From an uncultured Prevotella sp. (GTDB lineage Bacteria; Bacteroidota; Bacteroidia; Bacteroidales; Bacteroidaceae), in NCBI GenBank assembly GCA_934215545.1, contig CAKQAD010000010.1, forward strand, positions 1-48,342: 48,342 bases of DNA, written 5' to 3'. Made by a program: the position numbers and the translations under genes. The first letter of the stretch is position 1, and the number at the start of each line of letters is the position of its first letter. Under the pieces are notes generated by a model. That model ran no database searches. It saw nothing but the letters and a program-made list of their open reading frames with translations, and had not been told where the DNA came from. Shown piece after piece: positions 16,988 to 25,248 of this stretch.

Positions 16988-16995
16988 TAACTTTG
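16988..16995 (+). promoter_or_regulatory. -7 box for metF
   Basis: TAACTTTG (TAnnTTTG) lies 27-34 bases before ATG 17022. No TTTG is found at the proper -33 spacing. No methionine or SAM riboswitch fold is visible in the short leader. Confidence 0.5.
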
Positions 16996-17021
16996 TATAA
17001 TAATGTGCATTATAACAGAAA

Positions 17022-17978
17022 ATGAATATAAGCGACATACTAAATAAGCCCGATGGAAGCAAGCATTTCTCGTTTGAAGTGCTGCCACCACTGAAAGGCA
17101 TGGGCACCGACAAGCTCTTCTCGACCATAGATAAGTTCAAGGACTTCTGCCCTGCCTACATCAACATCACCACGCATCATAGCGAGTATGTCTACCGCGA
17201 AACCAGTGGTGGCAAGTATGAACGCTTACGCATAAGACGACGCCCTGGCACAGTGGCTATAGCCGCTGCCATACAAAACCGCTATGGCATTCCCGTTATT
17301 CCTCATGTGATATGCAGCGGAGCATCTGCCGAGGATATAGAATACGAACTCATCGACCTGCAGTTCTTGGGCATCGAAAATCTGCTGCTGCTCCGCGGCG
17401 ACAAGGCGAAGGAAGACTCCCGATTCAATGCCACACCAGGCGGCTATGAGCATACCACACAACTGCAACAGCAGGTGAACAAGTTCAACGAGGGGTTCTT
17501 TGTCGACGGCACTCCAATAAAAAATCCCAACTGGGCATTCTCCTACGGTGTGGCATGCTATCCGGAGAAACACGACGAGGCACCCAACATCGAGATGGAT
17601 ATGCACTACCTGAAGATGAAGCAAGACCTCGGTGCAAAATATGCCGTAACACAGCTGTTCTACGACAACGAGCGCTACTTCGACTTTGTGCGCAAGGCAC
17701 GACAGATGGGCATAACCATACCCATAGTGCCTGGCATAAAGCCCTTTGCCAAACTAAGCCAGCTCACGGTGGTGCCACGCACCTTCCATTGTGACATGCC
17801 ACAAGAGCTCGCCCTCGAAGCACTGAAGTGCAAGACCGACGACGATGCACGACAGCTGGGCATAGAATGGTCGACCGAACAGTGCCGACAGCTATATGCG
17901 GCTGGGGTGCACAACATCCACTTCTACACCGTGTCGGCTGTCGACTCCGTGCGCGAAGTGGCACAACGACTGTTGTAG
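17022..17978 (+). CDS. metF: Methylenetetrahydrofolate reductase
   Basis: 318 residues covering the whole TIM barrel. Family landmarks are FSFEVLPPLKG near 18-28, ITTHHSEYVYRE near 49-60, HVICSGASAEDIEYEL near 95-110, LLLLRGDKAKEDS near 122-134 and VTQLFYDNERYFDFV near 212-226. This flavoenzyme reduces 5,10-methylene-THF to 5-methyl-THF in the cytoplasm, supplying the methyl group for methionine synthesis. It opens the run metF-holB-PSP1-gldH; holB starts 71 bases after its stop with no terminator visible, so co-transcription is plausible. Confidence 0.96.
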   Translation: MNISDILNKPDGSKHFSFEVLPPLKGMGTDKLFSTIDKFKDFCPAYINITTHHSEYVYRETSGGKYERLRIRRRPGTVAIAAAIQNRYGIPVIPHVICSGASAEDIEYELIDLQFLGIENLLLLRGDKAKEDSRFNATPGGYEHTTQLQQQVNKFNEGFFVDGTPIKNPNWAFSYGVACYPEKHDEAPNIEMDMHYLKMKQDLGAKYAVTQLFYDNERYFDFVRKARQMGITIPIVPGIKPFAKLSQLTVVPRTFHCDMPQELALEALKCKTDDDARQLGIEWSTEQCRQLYAAGVHNIHFYTVSAVDSVREVAQRLL

Positions 17979-18049
17979 CTACTGCTCACCGGCATCCCAC
18001 AACACCCCACAATCTACATTTCCACAACGACACTCACTCATAAACAGAT

Positions 18050-19159
18050 ATGACATTCGACGAAGTAATAGGTCAGGCGGCTGCCAAACGACAGTTGCGA
18101 CAGCTCATCGACGAAGGGCGTGTGCCCCACGCCATGCTGTTCTGCGGCCCTAAAGGTTGCGGCAAGATGGCACTTGCCATGGCTTTCGCCTCAGAGTTGC
18201 TGCACCACAGCCCACTGCTGAAGCACTGGACACACCCCGACCTTCACTTCTCCTACCCCACCATAAAGGCGGCAAGTATGGGTGCCGACCACCAACCCGT
18301 GAGCGACGACTATGCCCACGAATGGCGTGAGATGATTGCCAACGGCCCCTACTTCAGCATAGAGCAGTGGGAAGGCATGATGACGGGCAATGAAGCCACC
18401 AACAAGCAGGTAATCATTACCGGTGCCGAGAGCAATGCCTTGCAGCACAAGCTGAGCCTAAAGCCAGCACAGGGCGGCTATAAGGTGTGCATCATGTGGC
18501 TGCCCGAAAGGCAGAATGTGCAGAGTGCCAACAAATTCCTGAAACTGCTCGAAGAGCCACCACAGCAAACGGTGTTCATCCTCGTGAGCGAAGAACCAGA
18601 GCGACTGCTCGAAACCATACGCAGCCGCACACAGCGCTTCGACTTCAAGCGCATTGCCGATGCCGACATCTGCGAGGCACTCGTGAGCCGATGTGGCATA
18701 GATGCCGACGACGCCAAGCTAAAGGCACGATTGGCTAATGGCTCATGGCATGCCGCCATGCAGCTGCTCAGGGCGGGCAACGAGAGTCTCATATTCTTCG
18801 ATATGTTCACCATGCTCATGCGACAGGCTTACACCAGGCAGGTGAAGGACCTAAAAAAATGGGCAGACAGCATAGCCTCATTCAGCCGCGAGAAGCAGAA
18901 ACGGTTTCTGATTTACATAAACCGCATGATTAGGGAGAGCTTCATGTACAACTTCCGCGAGCCGCAGCTGTGCTACATGAGCCACGAAGAGGAGCTGTTT
19001 GCTCAGCGCTTTGCGCCATTCATCAACGAGGCTAACGTGCTGCAGATGACGGAGATGGTGGAGCTTGCCATACGCGATGTGGGACAGAACGCCAACTCGA
19101 AGATGGTGTTCTTCAACATTGCTCTGCAAACAATAATATTCATAAAGTGCAAGCCCTAA
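18050..19159 (+). CDS. holB: DNA polymerase III delta' subunit-like clamp-loader protein
   Basis: 369 residues: an AAA+ module with FDEVIGQAAAKRQLRQLI at the start, a Walker A-like loop GPKGCGKMALAMA near 31-43, a sensor region KLLEEPPQQTVFILVSEEPE near 163-182 and IRSRTQRFDF where family members have an SRC motif. The Walker lysine is followed by Met rather than Thr/Ser, the usual zinc-module cysteines are absent and SRC reads SRT, all consistent with a structural delta' subunit rather than an active ATPase. It loads the sliding clamp with the other clamp-loader subunits. The next gene begins 45 bases downstream. Confidence 0.88.
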   Translation: MTFDEVIGQAAAKRQLRQLIDEGRVPHAMLFCGPKGCGKMALAMAFASELLHHSPLLKHWTHPDLHFSYPTIKAASMGADHQPVSDDYAHEWREMIANGPYFSIEQWEGMMTGNEATNKQVIITGAESNALQHKLSLKPAQGGYKVCIMWLPERQNVQSANKFLKLLEEPPQQTVFILVSEEPERLLETIRSRTQRFDFKRIADADICEALVSRCGIDADDAKLKARLANGSWHAAMQLLRAGNESLIFFDMFTMLMRQAYTRQVKDLKKWADSIASFSREKQKRFLIYINRMIRESFMYNFREPQLCYMSHEEELFAQRFAPFINEANVLQMTEMVELAIRDVGQNANSKMVFFNIALQTIIFIKCKP

Positions 19160-19204
19160 GGGCTGCACATTCCATATATATATCACACTCAACAGTAATA
19201 CAAC

Positions 19205-20479
19205 ATGAAGGATTTCAAAGACATGCAATTCAAGATAACCTCCGACACCGACCGCGGGCTCAGCCATTTTGCCTGTGGCAGACAGGACAGGCAGCTGAAC
19301 ACCTACGACTGGCTCTACGATGTGCCGGGCAACGAGGAGGATACCGACCTTGTGGAGGTGCAGTTCAAGAACACACGCAAGGGCTACTATCATAATGTCA
19401 ACCACCTCGAACTGCATAAAGGCGATGTGGTGGCAGTGGAGGCAAGCCCCGGACACGACATCGGCGTGGTGACACTCACCGGACGACTGGTGAAACTGCA
19501 GGTGAAAAAGGCAAACATCAAGTCGGCAGACGACATCAAACGGGTGTATCGCATAGCTAAACCAGTGGACATGGACAAGTATCACGAGGCAAAAAGCCGC
19601 GAACATGCCACCATGATTCAGAGCCGACAGATTGCCAAAGACCTCGGACTGCAGATGAAGATTGGCGACGTGGAGTATCAGGGCGATGGCAACAAAGCCA
19701 TATTCTACTATATAGCCGACGAGCGAGTAGACTTCCGACAGCTCATAAAAGTGCTTGCCGACACCTTCCACGTGCGCATTGAGATGAAGCAGATTGGAGC
19801 ACGCCAGGAGGCTGGACGCATCGGTGGCACCGGACCCTGCGGCAGAGAGCTGTGCTGCGCCACATGGATGAAGAACTTTGTGAGCGTGAGCACCAACGCT
19901 GCTCGCATACAGGACATATCGCTCAACCCACAGAAGCTGGCGGGCATGTGCGCCAAACTGAAGTGCTGCCTCAACTACGAGGTCGACGACTATCTGGAGG
20001 CGGGCAAGAAGATGCCGGCACGCGACATAGTGCTGCAGACCATCGACAGCGACTACTTCCTGTTTAAGACCGACATCCTTGCCGGACTCGTGACCTACTC
20101 CACCGGCAAGGGCATAGCTGCCAACCTCGTAACGATTTCTGCCGAGCGTGCCTGCGCCGTGATAGAGATGAACAAGAGGGGCGAAAAGCCGGAGTCGCTG
20201 ACCGAAGACGGTACTACACAAGAGCAGCCTCGCTCTGCCGACTTGCTTGCCGATGCCGACATCAGCCGATTCGACAAGAGCAAGAAGAAGCGCAAGGGCA
20301 AGAACCGTCCACAACGTGCTGCCAAAGAACAGCAGCCTAACACCAACAACGAGCGCACTGCTAAAGAGCAGAACACTGGCAACAACCGACCTGCCAAAGA
20401 CCGCCGACAGAACCGACCACGCCGACAGAACAACAACGGCGAGAAGCCACAGCAGCAACAGCAGGCCACCGACAAATAA
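19205..20479 (+). CDS. PSP1 domain protein (RicT/YaaT-like)
   Basis: 424 residues. A PSP1 domain occupies roughly 40-290, with the typical cysteine cluster GPCGRELCCATWMKNF near 215-230 and CAKLKCCLNYEVD near 251-263. In Bacillus the RicT homologue binds an iron-sulphur cluster as part of the RicAFT complex that affects RNA processing; the role in Bacteroidetes is not known to me. From about residue 340 the protein ends in a highly basic, low-complexity tail rich in Lys, Arg, Asn and Gln, which looks unstructured and could bind nucleic acid. It lies between holB and gldH, a gene order seen widely in Bacteroidetes. Confidence 0.85.
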   Translation: MKDFKDMQFKITSDTDRGLSHFACGRQDRQLNTYDWLYDVPGNEEDTDLVEVQFKNTRKGYYHNVNHLELHKGDVVAVEASPGHDIGVVTLTGRLVKLQVKKANIKSADDIKRVYRIAKPVDMDKYHEAKSREHATMIQSRQIAKDLGLQMKIGDVEYQGDGNKAIFYYIADERVDFRQLIKVLADTFHVRIEMKQIGARQEAGRIGGTGPCGRELCCATWMKNFVSVSTNAARIQDISLNPQKLAGMCAKLKCCLNYEVDDYLEAGKKMPARDIVLQTIDSDYFLFKTDILAGLVTYSTGKGIAANLVTISAERACAVIEMNKRGEKPESLTEDGTTQEQPRSADLLADADISRFDKSKKKRKGKNRPQRAAKEQQPNTNNERTAKEQNTGNNRPAKDRRQNRPRRQNNNGEKPQQQQQATDK

Positions 20480-20505
20480 TAACTCTATCGGGTAATATTT
20501 CAACA

Positions 20506-20970
20506 ATGCGCAACATAACAACATGGCTTGCCGCCATAGCTGCAATAGTGCTCATGACGGCTTGCAACCAGCGCAGGGTGTACGACAGCTATCTGCCCAC
20601 TCCGCTGAGCGGATGGGAAAAAAACGACACCCTGACATTCATAACGGCACCCATGGACACCACTGGCGTCTATGCCACCACCCTCGGACTGCGCACCAAT
20701 AGTGCCTATCCTTTCACTGCCATCACGCTGATAGTGGAGCAGCGGGCGATGCCTGCAGGCACGCTTCGCATCGACACGCTCAACTGCCAGCTCACCGACG
20801 AGCGGGGCACGCCTACCGGCAAGGGCACCAACTACTATCAGTATGAGTTTCCTGTTGGCAAGATGACGCTGCATGCCGGCGACTCACTGCACATCAACGT
20901 GCGACACGACATGAAACGCGAAATTCTACCGGGCATCGCCAATGTGGGCATCTGCATAGAACGACGCTAA
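20506..20970 (+). CDS. gldH: Gliding-motility-type lipoprotein GldH
   Basis: 154 residues with a lipoprotein signal (LAAIAAIVLMTAC, lipid-attached Cys near residue 20) followed by a beta-rich domain starting RRVYDSYLPTPLSGWEKNDTL, the hallmark of GldH. In gliding Bacteroidetes GldH is an outer-membrane-associated lipoprotein needed for motility. Non-motile gut and oral species keep it, where its role is unclear. Position 26 bases after the PSP1 gene supports the call. A second gliding gene is not in the window. Confidence 0.88.
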   Translation: MRNITTWLAAIAAIVLMTACNQRRVYDSYLPTPLSGWEKNDTLTFITAPMDTTGVYATTLGLRTNSAYPFTAITLIVEQRAMPAGTLRIDTLNCQLTDERGTPTGKGTNYYQYEFPVGKMTLHAGDSLHINVRHDMKREILPGIANVGICIERR

Positions 20971-21008
20971 CCCAACACATGGGATAGGTGTTAAATTTTT
21001 CGCATATA

Positions 21009-21191
21009 TCATGGCTTACTGTCGCTGCCAAGACAATATTTGCATGGTTCTGAGGCGCCAGGAGTGCAAACTGAATAAGCAAAGACATCGGCAGTGCATT
21101 TTTCGCAAGTTTTGAGCGTGCAAGGGATAATACACTTATGCACAATGCATTGCAGCTGCGCACCGCACAAGTGTGCAAAAACTAAATTCAT
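21009..21191 (-). CDS. Possible cysteine-rich 60-residue protein, doubtful
   Basis: The frame has nine cysteines, including TCEKC and PCKYC (two CxxC pairs), as in small zinc-ribbon proteins, and a -7-like TAGATTTG at 21193-21200 two bases before the ATG. The spacing would make the mRNA leaderless. The region is rich in TTGC words, so cysteine codons can arise by chance, and I recognise no family. Confidence 0.15.
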   Translation of the reverse strand: MNLVFAHLCGAQLQCIVHKCIIPCTLKTCEKCTADVFAYSVCTPGASEPCKYCLGSDSKP

Positions 21192-21214
21192 GCAAATCTA
21201 AAAAGGAGCCCACT

Positions 21215-21270
21215 TTACAATAAAAAGAAGCCTTAATTACAATAAAAAGAAGCCTTAATTACAATAAAAA
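21215..21270 (+). repeat. 22-bp tandem repeat, two full copies and a partial one
   Basis: TTACAATAAAAAGAAGCCTT plus AA occurs at 21215-21236 and 21237-21258 without change, and the first 12 bases occur again at 21259, running into the terminator stem. It looks like local slippage duplication beside the terminator. Confidence 0.8.
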
Positions 21271-21309
21271 AGAGCTTGGTTTTGAATGTAAACCAAGCTC
21301 TTTTTTATT
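21267..21309. terminator. Bidirectional terminator between gldH and the symporter gene
   Basis: AAAAGAGCTTGGTTT and AAACCAAGCTCTTTT form a perfect 15-bp stem around an 8-12 base loop, with A-run before and T-run after, so it can act in both directions. Confidence 0.85.
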
Positions 21310-21549
21310 TTCTATTGCTTCAAAATAGTACCGTTATGGCATTTTGGGGTATTTTCTTGTGTTTCATCAGCATCAAAAATCTTATTTGGAGCACTGGTGT
21401 TTTCTATTTCCCGATTTTCATTTGTAACAATTTGGCTACATCAAAAATATATTTGCATGCCTAAAGCCATGGAAATATAGAACACCACCAGCATCCTACC
21501 ATTTGATTTATAAAGCATTTCTAACAATGGCAAAGCCTATAGCCACACT

Positions 21550-22815
21550 CTACAGATTGCAGTCTTTATCGGTCATTGCTGCCACACACGAGTCCGACCA
21601 CACATTCTCGGCGGTCTCCACCATGTCGAGCATGGTGAACACTGGCAGGATAATGCCCATTATTGCCACTGGTGCTCCCACTCCCGACATCAACGACAGC
21701 GTTAGAAAATAGCATCCCATTGGCACACCGGCATTGCCGATGGCTGCCACCACTGCCACGATAAGCCATATAGCCATGGTGGTCCAGGTGATTGGCACGC
21801 CACCATTTTGCATCACAAACATCGAGGTTACGAAGATGAAGGCAGCGCATCCGTTCATGTTGATAGTGGTGCACACGGGCAGCACAAAGCGAGCCACCGA
21901 TGGCTTCACACCCAAGCGGCTCTCTGCCGACTGTATGGTGACGGGGAGCGTGGCGGCAGAACTCTTGGTGAAGAGTGCGGTGAGCACGGCGGGGGTCATG
22001 GCTCGCATCACACGCAGCGGGTTGATGCCTCGTGCCATAAGGAACAGTGGCAGCACCACGAATATCTGAAGCAGGTTGCCACCAAGTATCACTGCCACAT
22101 AGCGGCCTATCGAGTCGACCACAATGCCACCAGTGAGTTCGGCAGCAAGCTGGGCGGTGAACGCCACAATGCCTATGGGCAGCAGGCGTATTATCCAGCG
22201 TATAAGTGTTGCCATGAGTTCTTGCAATCCTTGCAAGGCATTCATCACGGTCTGGCGTGGTGCTCCATCGGGCATCTTGGCAAGGGCTATGCCCACAGCG
22301 GCAGACACCAAGAGCACGCTGAGCACATTGCCTTCGAGCAAGGGGCGCAGACAGTTGTCGGGCACGATGCCCACCAGATAGTCGTAGTAGCTGCCGGCAT
22401 CGCGCATCTCGTCGGGCACACCGCCAGCGGCACTGTTCACCATCGCCAGGGGCAGATTTGCCGGACTCACCAGCTTATATAGCAGCATGCTAACGGTGGC
22501 AGCGGCAATGGTGGTGAGCAGCGTGTAGGTGATGGTGCGACGAAACAGCCTACCGGTGCTGCGCTGATTGCCAAACGCTGCCAGCGTGGCGGCAACTGCC
22601 AATGCGATGGTGGGCATGGCGATGAACTGAAACAGACGGGTGAACACCGTTGCAACAAATGTGGCGGTGGTGTCGATCCAGCCTATGCCAAGCACGCCAA
22701 GCACAGCACCCACCACAAGGGCGCCGAGCCATAGCCATAGCTGGCCGTGGCTGCAGCAGTGGGTGGGGGCATCGGTGGTATGGGGAGTGTGCGAAGTGGT
22801 ATTCTCTGTTTGCAT
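21550..22815 (-). CDS. Dicarboxylate/amino acid:cation symporter (DAACS family)
   Basis: 421 residues with about eight membrane helices and two re-entrant loops. Substrate and cation-binding motifs are visible: KSSAATLPVTIQSAE near 283-297 (hairpin 1), INMNGCAAFIFVTSMFV near 315-331 (helix 7) and GVPMGCYFLTLSLMSGVGAP near 362-381 (hairpin 2). The family imports glutamate, aspartate, C4-dicarboxylates or Ser/Thr with sodium or protons; the substrate cannot be told here. The N-terminus has about 25 hydrophilic residues with many His and Thr. It is transcribed alone, with a -7 box at 22931-22938. Confidence 0.92.
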   Translation of the reverse strand: MQTENTTSHTPHTTDAPTHCCSHGQLWLWLGALVVGAVLGVLGIGWIDTTATFVATVFTRLFQFIAMPTIALAVAATLAAFGNQRSTGRLFRRTITYTLLTTIAAATVSMLLYKLVSPANLPLAMVNSAAGGVPDEMRDAGSYYDYLVGIVPDNCLRPLLEGNVLSVLLVSAAVGIALAKMPDGAPRQTVMNALQGLQELMATLIRWIIRLLPIGIVAFTAQLAAELTGGIVVDSIGRYVAVILGGNLLQIFVVLPLFLMARGINPLRVMRAMTPAVLTALFTKSSAATLPVTIQSAESRLGVKPSVARFVLPVCTTINMNGCAAFIFVTSMFVMQNGGVPITWTTMAIWLIVAVVAAIGNAGVPMGCYFLTLSLMSGVGAPVAIMGIILPVFTMLDMVETAENVWSDSCVAAMTDKDCNL

Positions 22816-22930
22816 AATCTATAAAAACTTGTTGTATATGGCTTGTAAATGGCTTGTATATATAATAATGTGTGCGCCTCTATATAGTATTGGCGTAATG
22901 GCACATAGGGCAGCATCGCGCTGCTTTCTG

Positions 22931-22938
22931 CAAAATTA
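22931..22938 (-). promoter_or_regulatory. -7 box for the symporter gene
   Basis: The minus strand reads TAATTTTG (TAnnTTTG), about 115 bases before ATG 22815. Confidence 0.45.
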
Positions 22939-23060
22939 CAAAACTATAGTCACTCGTGCAATAGCTAATATATGGTATTTCTAACAAAAAACAACGACAT
23001 AAATGTAGTAAACAACAGAAAAACGGAAAAACAGAACAGACGGAAATAGGAAAAATTGAC

Positions 23061-23068
23061 TACCTTTG
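23061..23068 (+). promoter_or_regulatory. -7 box for the AraC-type regulator gene
   Basis: TACCTTTG (TAnnTTTG) lies about 150 bases before ATG 23215, giving a leader of about 140 bases that includes the hairpin at 23115-23148. Confidence 0.55.
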
Positions 23069-23114
23069 CATCCATGTTACAAAACTGTTACAAAATCAAG
23101 ACCGAATAAAATAA

Positions 23115-23148
23115 TTTAACCCAAATCGGTCATTAGATTTGGGTTAAA
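23115..23148 (+). promoter_or_regulatory. 13-bp perfect hairpin in the regulator leader
   Basis: TTTAACCCAAATC (23115-23127) and GATTTGGGTTAAA (23136-23148) are exact inverted repeats with an 8-base loop. There is no T-run on the plus side, so it is not a simple terminator. It may be a site for autoregulation by the AraC-type protein or an mRNA structure. Confidence 0.55.
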
Positions 23149-23214
23149 CATACCGCCCGAAGACAACGACAACATCAACAACATTCATTATTCATTTATC
23201 TATTTAACAATATT

Positions 23215-24123
23215 ATGGAAGCACAAGACAACTCTAAGCAGCAGTTGGTTGATTTCAATTATATTGCCGACAAAGGATTTGCCGAATATACCGATGGCGA
23301 TATTATGGTGCTCGACCAAGTTGGACTTCACTCGCTGCGCAACGACATCAAGATAGACATGATTATCCTGTTGTTCTGCACCGAGGGACGCTTACAGTTC
23401 GAGATGAACGACCGCACCTATATAGCCAATAAGGGCAATGTGGTGATAGGCTTGCCAAAAATGGTTTTCTCCAACTATATGATGTCGCCCGACTTCAAGT
23501 CGAACATCATTGCCTTGTCGTATTCTGCCGCCCAGCGCAACATGCAAATCAACAAGGATAGCCTCGACCTTATGCAGCATGTGGCATCCAACCCTGTGAT
23601 TGAAATCGATGCCGACCGCCAGGAGCTGGTGTCAAAATACTACTCCATCATAGAACATAAGGTGAAAAACCCACATGGCTACTTCCACAAGGAAATAATG
23701 CGCAGCATCTTCAGTTGCGCCGTTTACGAGCTATTCGCCATCATCGCCCCACATGTGAGCTATAGCAACGATGGCGGCTCTATGAAGCAGGCCAACTTGT
23801 TGTTCAAGCGTTTTGCCGACCTCATTAATGCCAACAACGGCAAGGTGCGCTCCGTGAAGAGCTATGCCGAGGAGATGTGCATCACGCCCAAATACCTGTC
23901 GTTTGTATCGAAGACGGTGACGGGACGCACCGCACTGGAGTGGATCCACACTTCTACGGTGAGGGCCATAGAACGCTACCTGCGCCACTCTAACCTCTCT
24001 ATCAAGGAGATTGCCGACCAATTGGACTTTCCTAACCTCTCGTTCTTCGGCAAATTCACCAAGAGCCACCTCGGAGTGTCGCCAACAGAATATCGCCGCA
24101 TGCAGAGCATGAAGCGACTATAA
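23215..24123 (+). CDS. AraC family transcriptional regulator
   Basis: 302 residues. The N-terminal part (about 1-190) is a cupin-like sensing domain (EGRLQFEMNDRTYIANKGNV), the C-terminal 100 residues are a double helix-turn-helix: VKSYAEEMCITPKYLSFVSK near 219-238 and LSIKEIADQLDFPNLSFFGK near 261-280, ending with the signature FTKSHLGVSPTEYRR near 281-295. No sensor kinase domains are present, so it is a one-component regulator. Its ligand is unknown. The M28 peptidase gene begins 90 bases downstream, and the symporter is divergent; either could be a target. Confidence 0.93.
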   Translation: MEAQDNSKQQLVDFNYIADKGFAEYTDGDIMVLDQVGLHSLRNDIKIDMIILLFCTEGRLQFEMNDRTYIANKGNVVIGLPKMVFSNYMMSPDFKSNIIALSYSAAQRNMQINKDSLDLMQHVASNPVIEIDADRQELVSKYYSIIEHKVKNPHGYFHKEIMRSIFSCAVYELFAIIAPHVSYSNDGGSMKQANLLFKRFADLINANNGKVRSVKSYAEEMCITPKYLSFVSKTVTGRTALEWIHTSTVRAIERYLRHSNLSIKEIADQLDFPNLSFFGKFTKSHLGVSPTEYRRMQSMKRL

Positions 24124-24173
24124 CCAATAGATTTCCTACTTATCGTGCACCTTACACACAAAAACAACGATAA

Positions 24174-24216
24174 CATAAGTGCAAGTTTAGTTTTTTTTAC
24201 TAAATTTGCACTTATG
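24174..24216 (+). promoter_or_regulatory. 16-bp dyad spanning the -7 box and start codon of the M28 peptidase gene
   Basis: CATAAGTGCAAGTTTA (24174-24189) pairs with TAAATTTGCACTTATG (24201-24216) over all 16 positions, counting one G-U. The loop is GTTTTTTTTAC. The right arm contains both the -7 match TAAATTTG (24201-24208) and the ATG at 24214-24216. It could be an operator or, if transcribed from upstream, a structure that hides the start codon. Confidence 0.65.
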
Positions 24217-25248
24217 AATTTTATCCACTGTCTTATTCTTTCGATGGCTATTGCCATCAGCTCATTGCCAACACATGCCGCCAAACCCAAACGGCAGCAG
24301 ACTGATGCTGTGCTCAACACTGCCTTGGCAAGCATCAGCGAGGATGCAGCACGCGCTCATGTTTACTTTCTTGCCGACGACTTGCTCGAAGGACGACAAG
24401 CCGGAAAGCGCGGCGCACGCATAGCGCAGCAATACATCATTGCACAGATGCGCCAGTGGGGCATACAGCCTTTGCTCAACGACGACTATCTGCAGCATTT
24501 CGAGGCTTGCGCAAGGATATGCCTACACCGAAATCCACGATTTTTTGTAGAGGCCGACTCTATCGCTTCTATCCGCCAAAAAGAGCACTATGCCTTGCGA
24601 ATGGCTAATGTAGTGGGCGTGATACCGGGTGTTCGCACCGACGAATACGTTGTTGTGGGTGCTCACCTCGACCATGAGGGCATGAATGCCGACCTTGCCG
24701 GTGATGCCATATATAATGGTGCCGACGACAATGCATCGGGGGTGAGCGCAGTGTTGCAGATAATGAGGGCTTTTGCCGTTAGCGGTGCCAAGCCATTGCG
24801 CACCATTGTGTTTGCCTTCTGGGATGGCGAAGAGCTCGGACTGCTGGGCTCACGACTATTCTGCGAGCGCTTTGACAAAATGGAGCACATCAAGGCATAT
24901 CTCAACTTCGACATGGTGGGAGGCAACAACCGCCCCGACGACCCGCCTTACTTTGTCTATTTCTACACCGCTGCACATCCTGCCTTCGGCACATGGCTGC
25001 GCAACGACATCGACAAATATAAGTTGCAGCTGCATCCCGACTACCGCCCATGGGACAACCCCGTGGGGGGCAGCGACCAAGGTTCGTTTGCCCGACACAA
25101 CGTGCCGGTGGTGTGGTATCACACCGATGCACAGCCTCACTACAACACTCCGTCGGACGAGGCACACACCATCAACTATCCGAAGCTCACCGACATAACA
25201 CGTGCCTCACTGCTCACCACATGGCACATGGCAAACGACAACTTCTGA
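24214..25248 (+). CDS. Secreted M28 family metallopeptidase
   Basis: I chose ATG 24214 (MNFIHCLILSMAIAISSL), which gives 344 residues with a normal signal peptide cleaved near THAA; the frame is open upstream only through a GTG. The zinc-aminopeptidase landmarks are VVGAHLDHEGM near 148-158 (His151), GADDNASG near 169-176 (Asp ligand), WDGEELGLLGSRLF near 203-216 (catalytic Glu206), NFDMVGG near 231-237 and YHTDAQPHYNTPSDE. It should remove amino acids from peptides in the periplasm or outside. Length is normal for the short secreted form. It is unrelated in function to the preceding regulator except by position. Confidence 0.9.
   Translation: MNFIHCLILSMAIAISSLPTHAAKPKRQQTDAVLNTALASISEDAARAHVYFLADDLLEGRQAGKRGARIAQQYIIAQMRQWGIQPLLNDDYLQHFEACARICLHRNPRFFVEADSIASIRQKEHYALRMANVVGVIPGVRTDEYVVVGAHLDHEGMNADLAGDAIYNGADDNASGVSAVLQIMRAFAVSGAKPLRTIVFAFWDGEELGLLGSRLFCERFDKMEHIKAYLNFDMVGGNNRPDDPPYFVYFYTAAHPAFGTWLRNDIDKYKLQLHPDYRPWDNPVGGSDQGSFARHNVPVVWYHTDAQPHYNTPSDEAHTINYPKLTDITRASLLTTWHMANDNF

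Larger units (their letters stand above)
20971..21549. other. Gap between convergent gldH and symporter genes
   Basis: The gap contains a short tandem repeat at 21215-21270 and a bidirectional terminator at 21267-21309. From 21310 to 21549 the sequence is AT-rich with no credible gene. A cysteine-rich 60-codon frame on the minus strand (21009-21191) is listed separately with low confidence. Confidence 0.5.
22816..23214. other. Divergent gap between the symporter and AraC-type regulator genes
   Basis: The 399 bp hold the symporter -7 box (22931-22938), the regulator -7 box (23061-23068) and a strong leader hairpin (23115-23148). No gene is seen. Confidence 0.55.

Noticed and set aside
18878..20545. 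555-codon minus-strand frame across holB, the PSP1 gene and gldH
   Set aside because: It is antisense to three real genes, has long Leu/Val/Ala/His runs and no motif. It is open only because of the codon composition of the real genes.
21276..21464. 62-codon frame downstream of gldH
   Set aside because: Its start lies inside the terminator stem and the translation is a random-looking hydrophobic AT-rich string.
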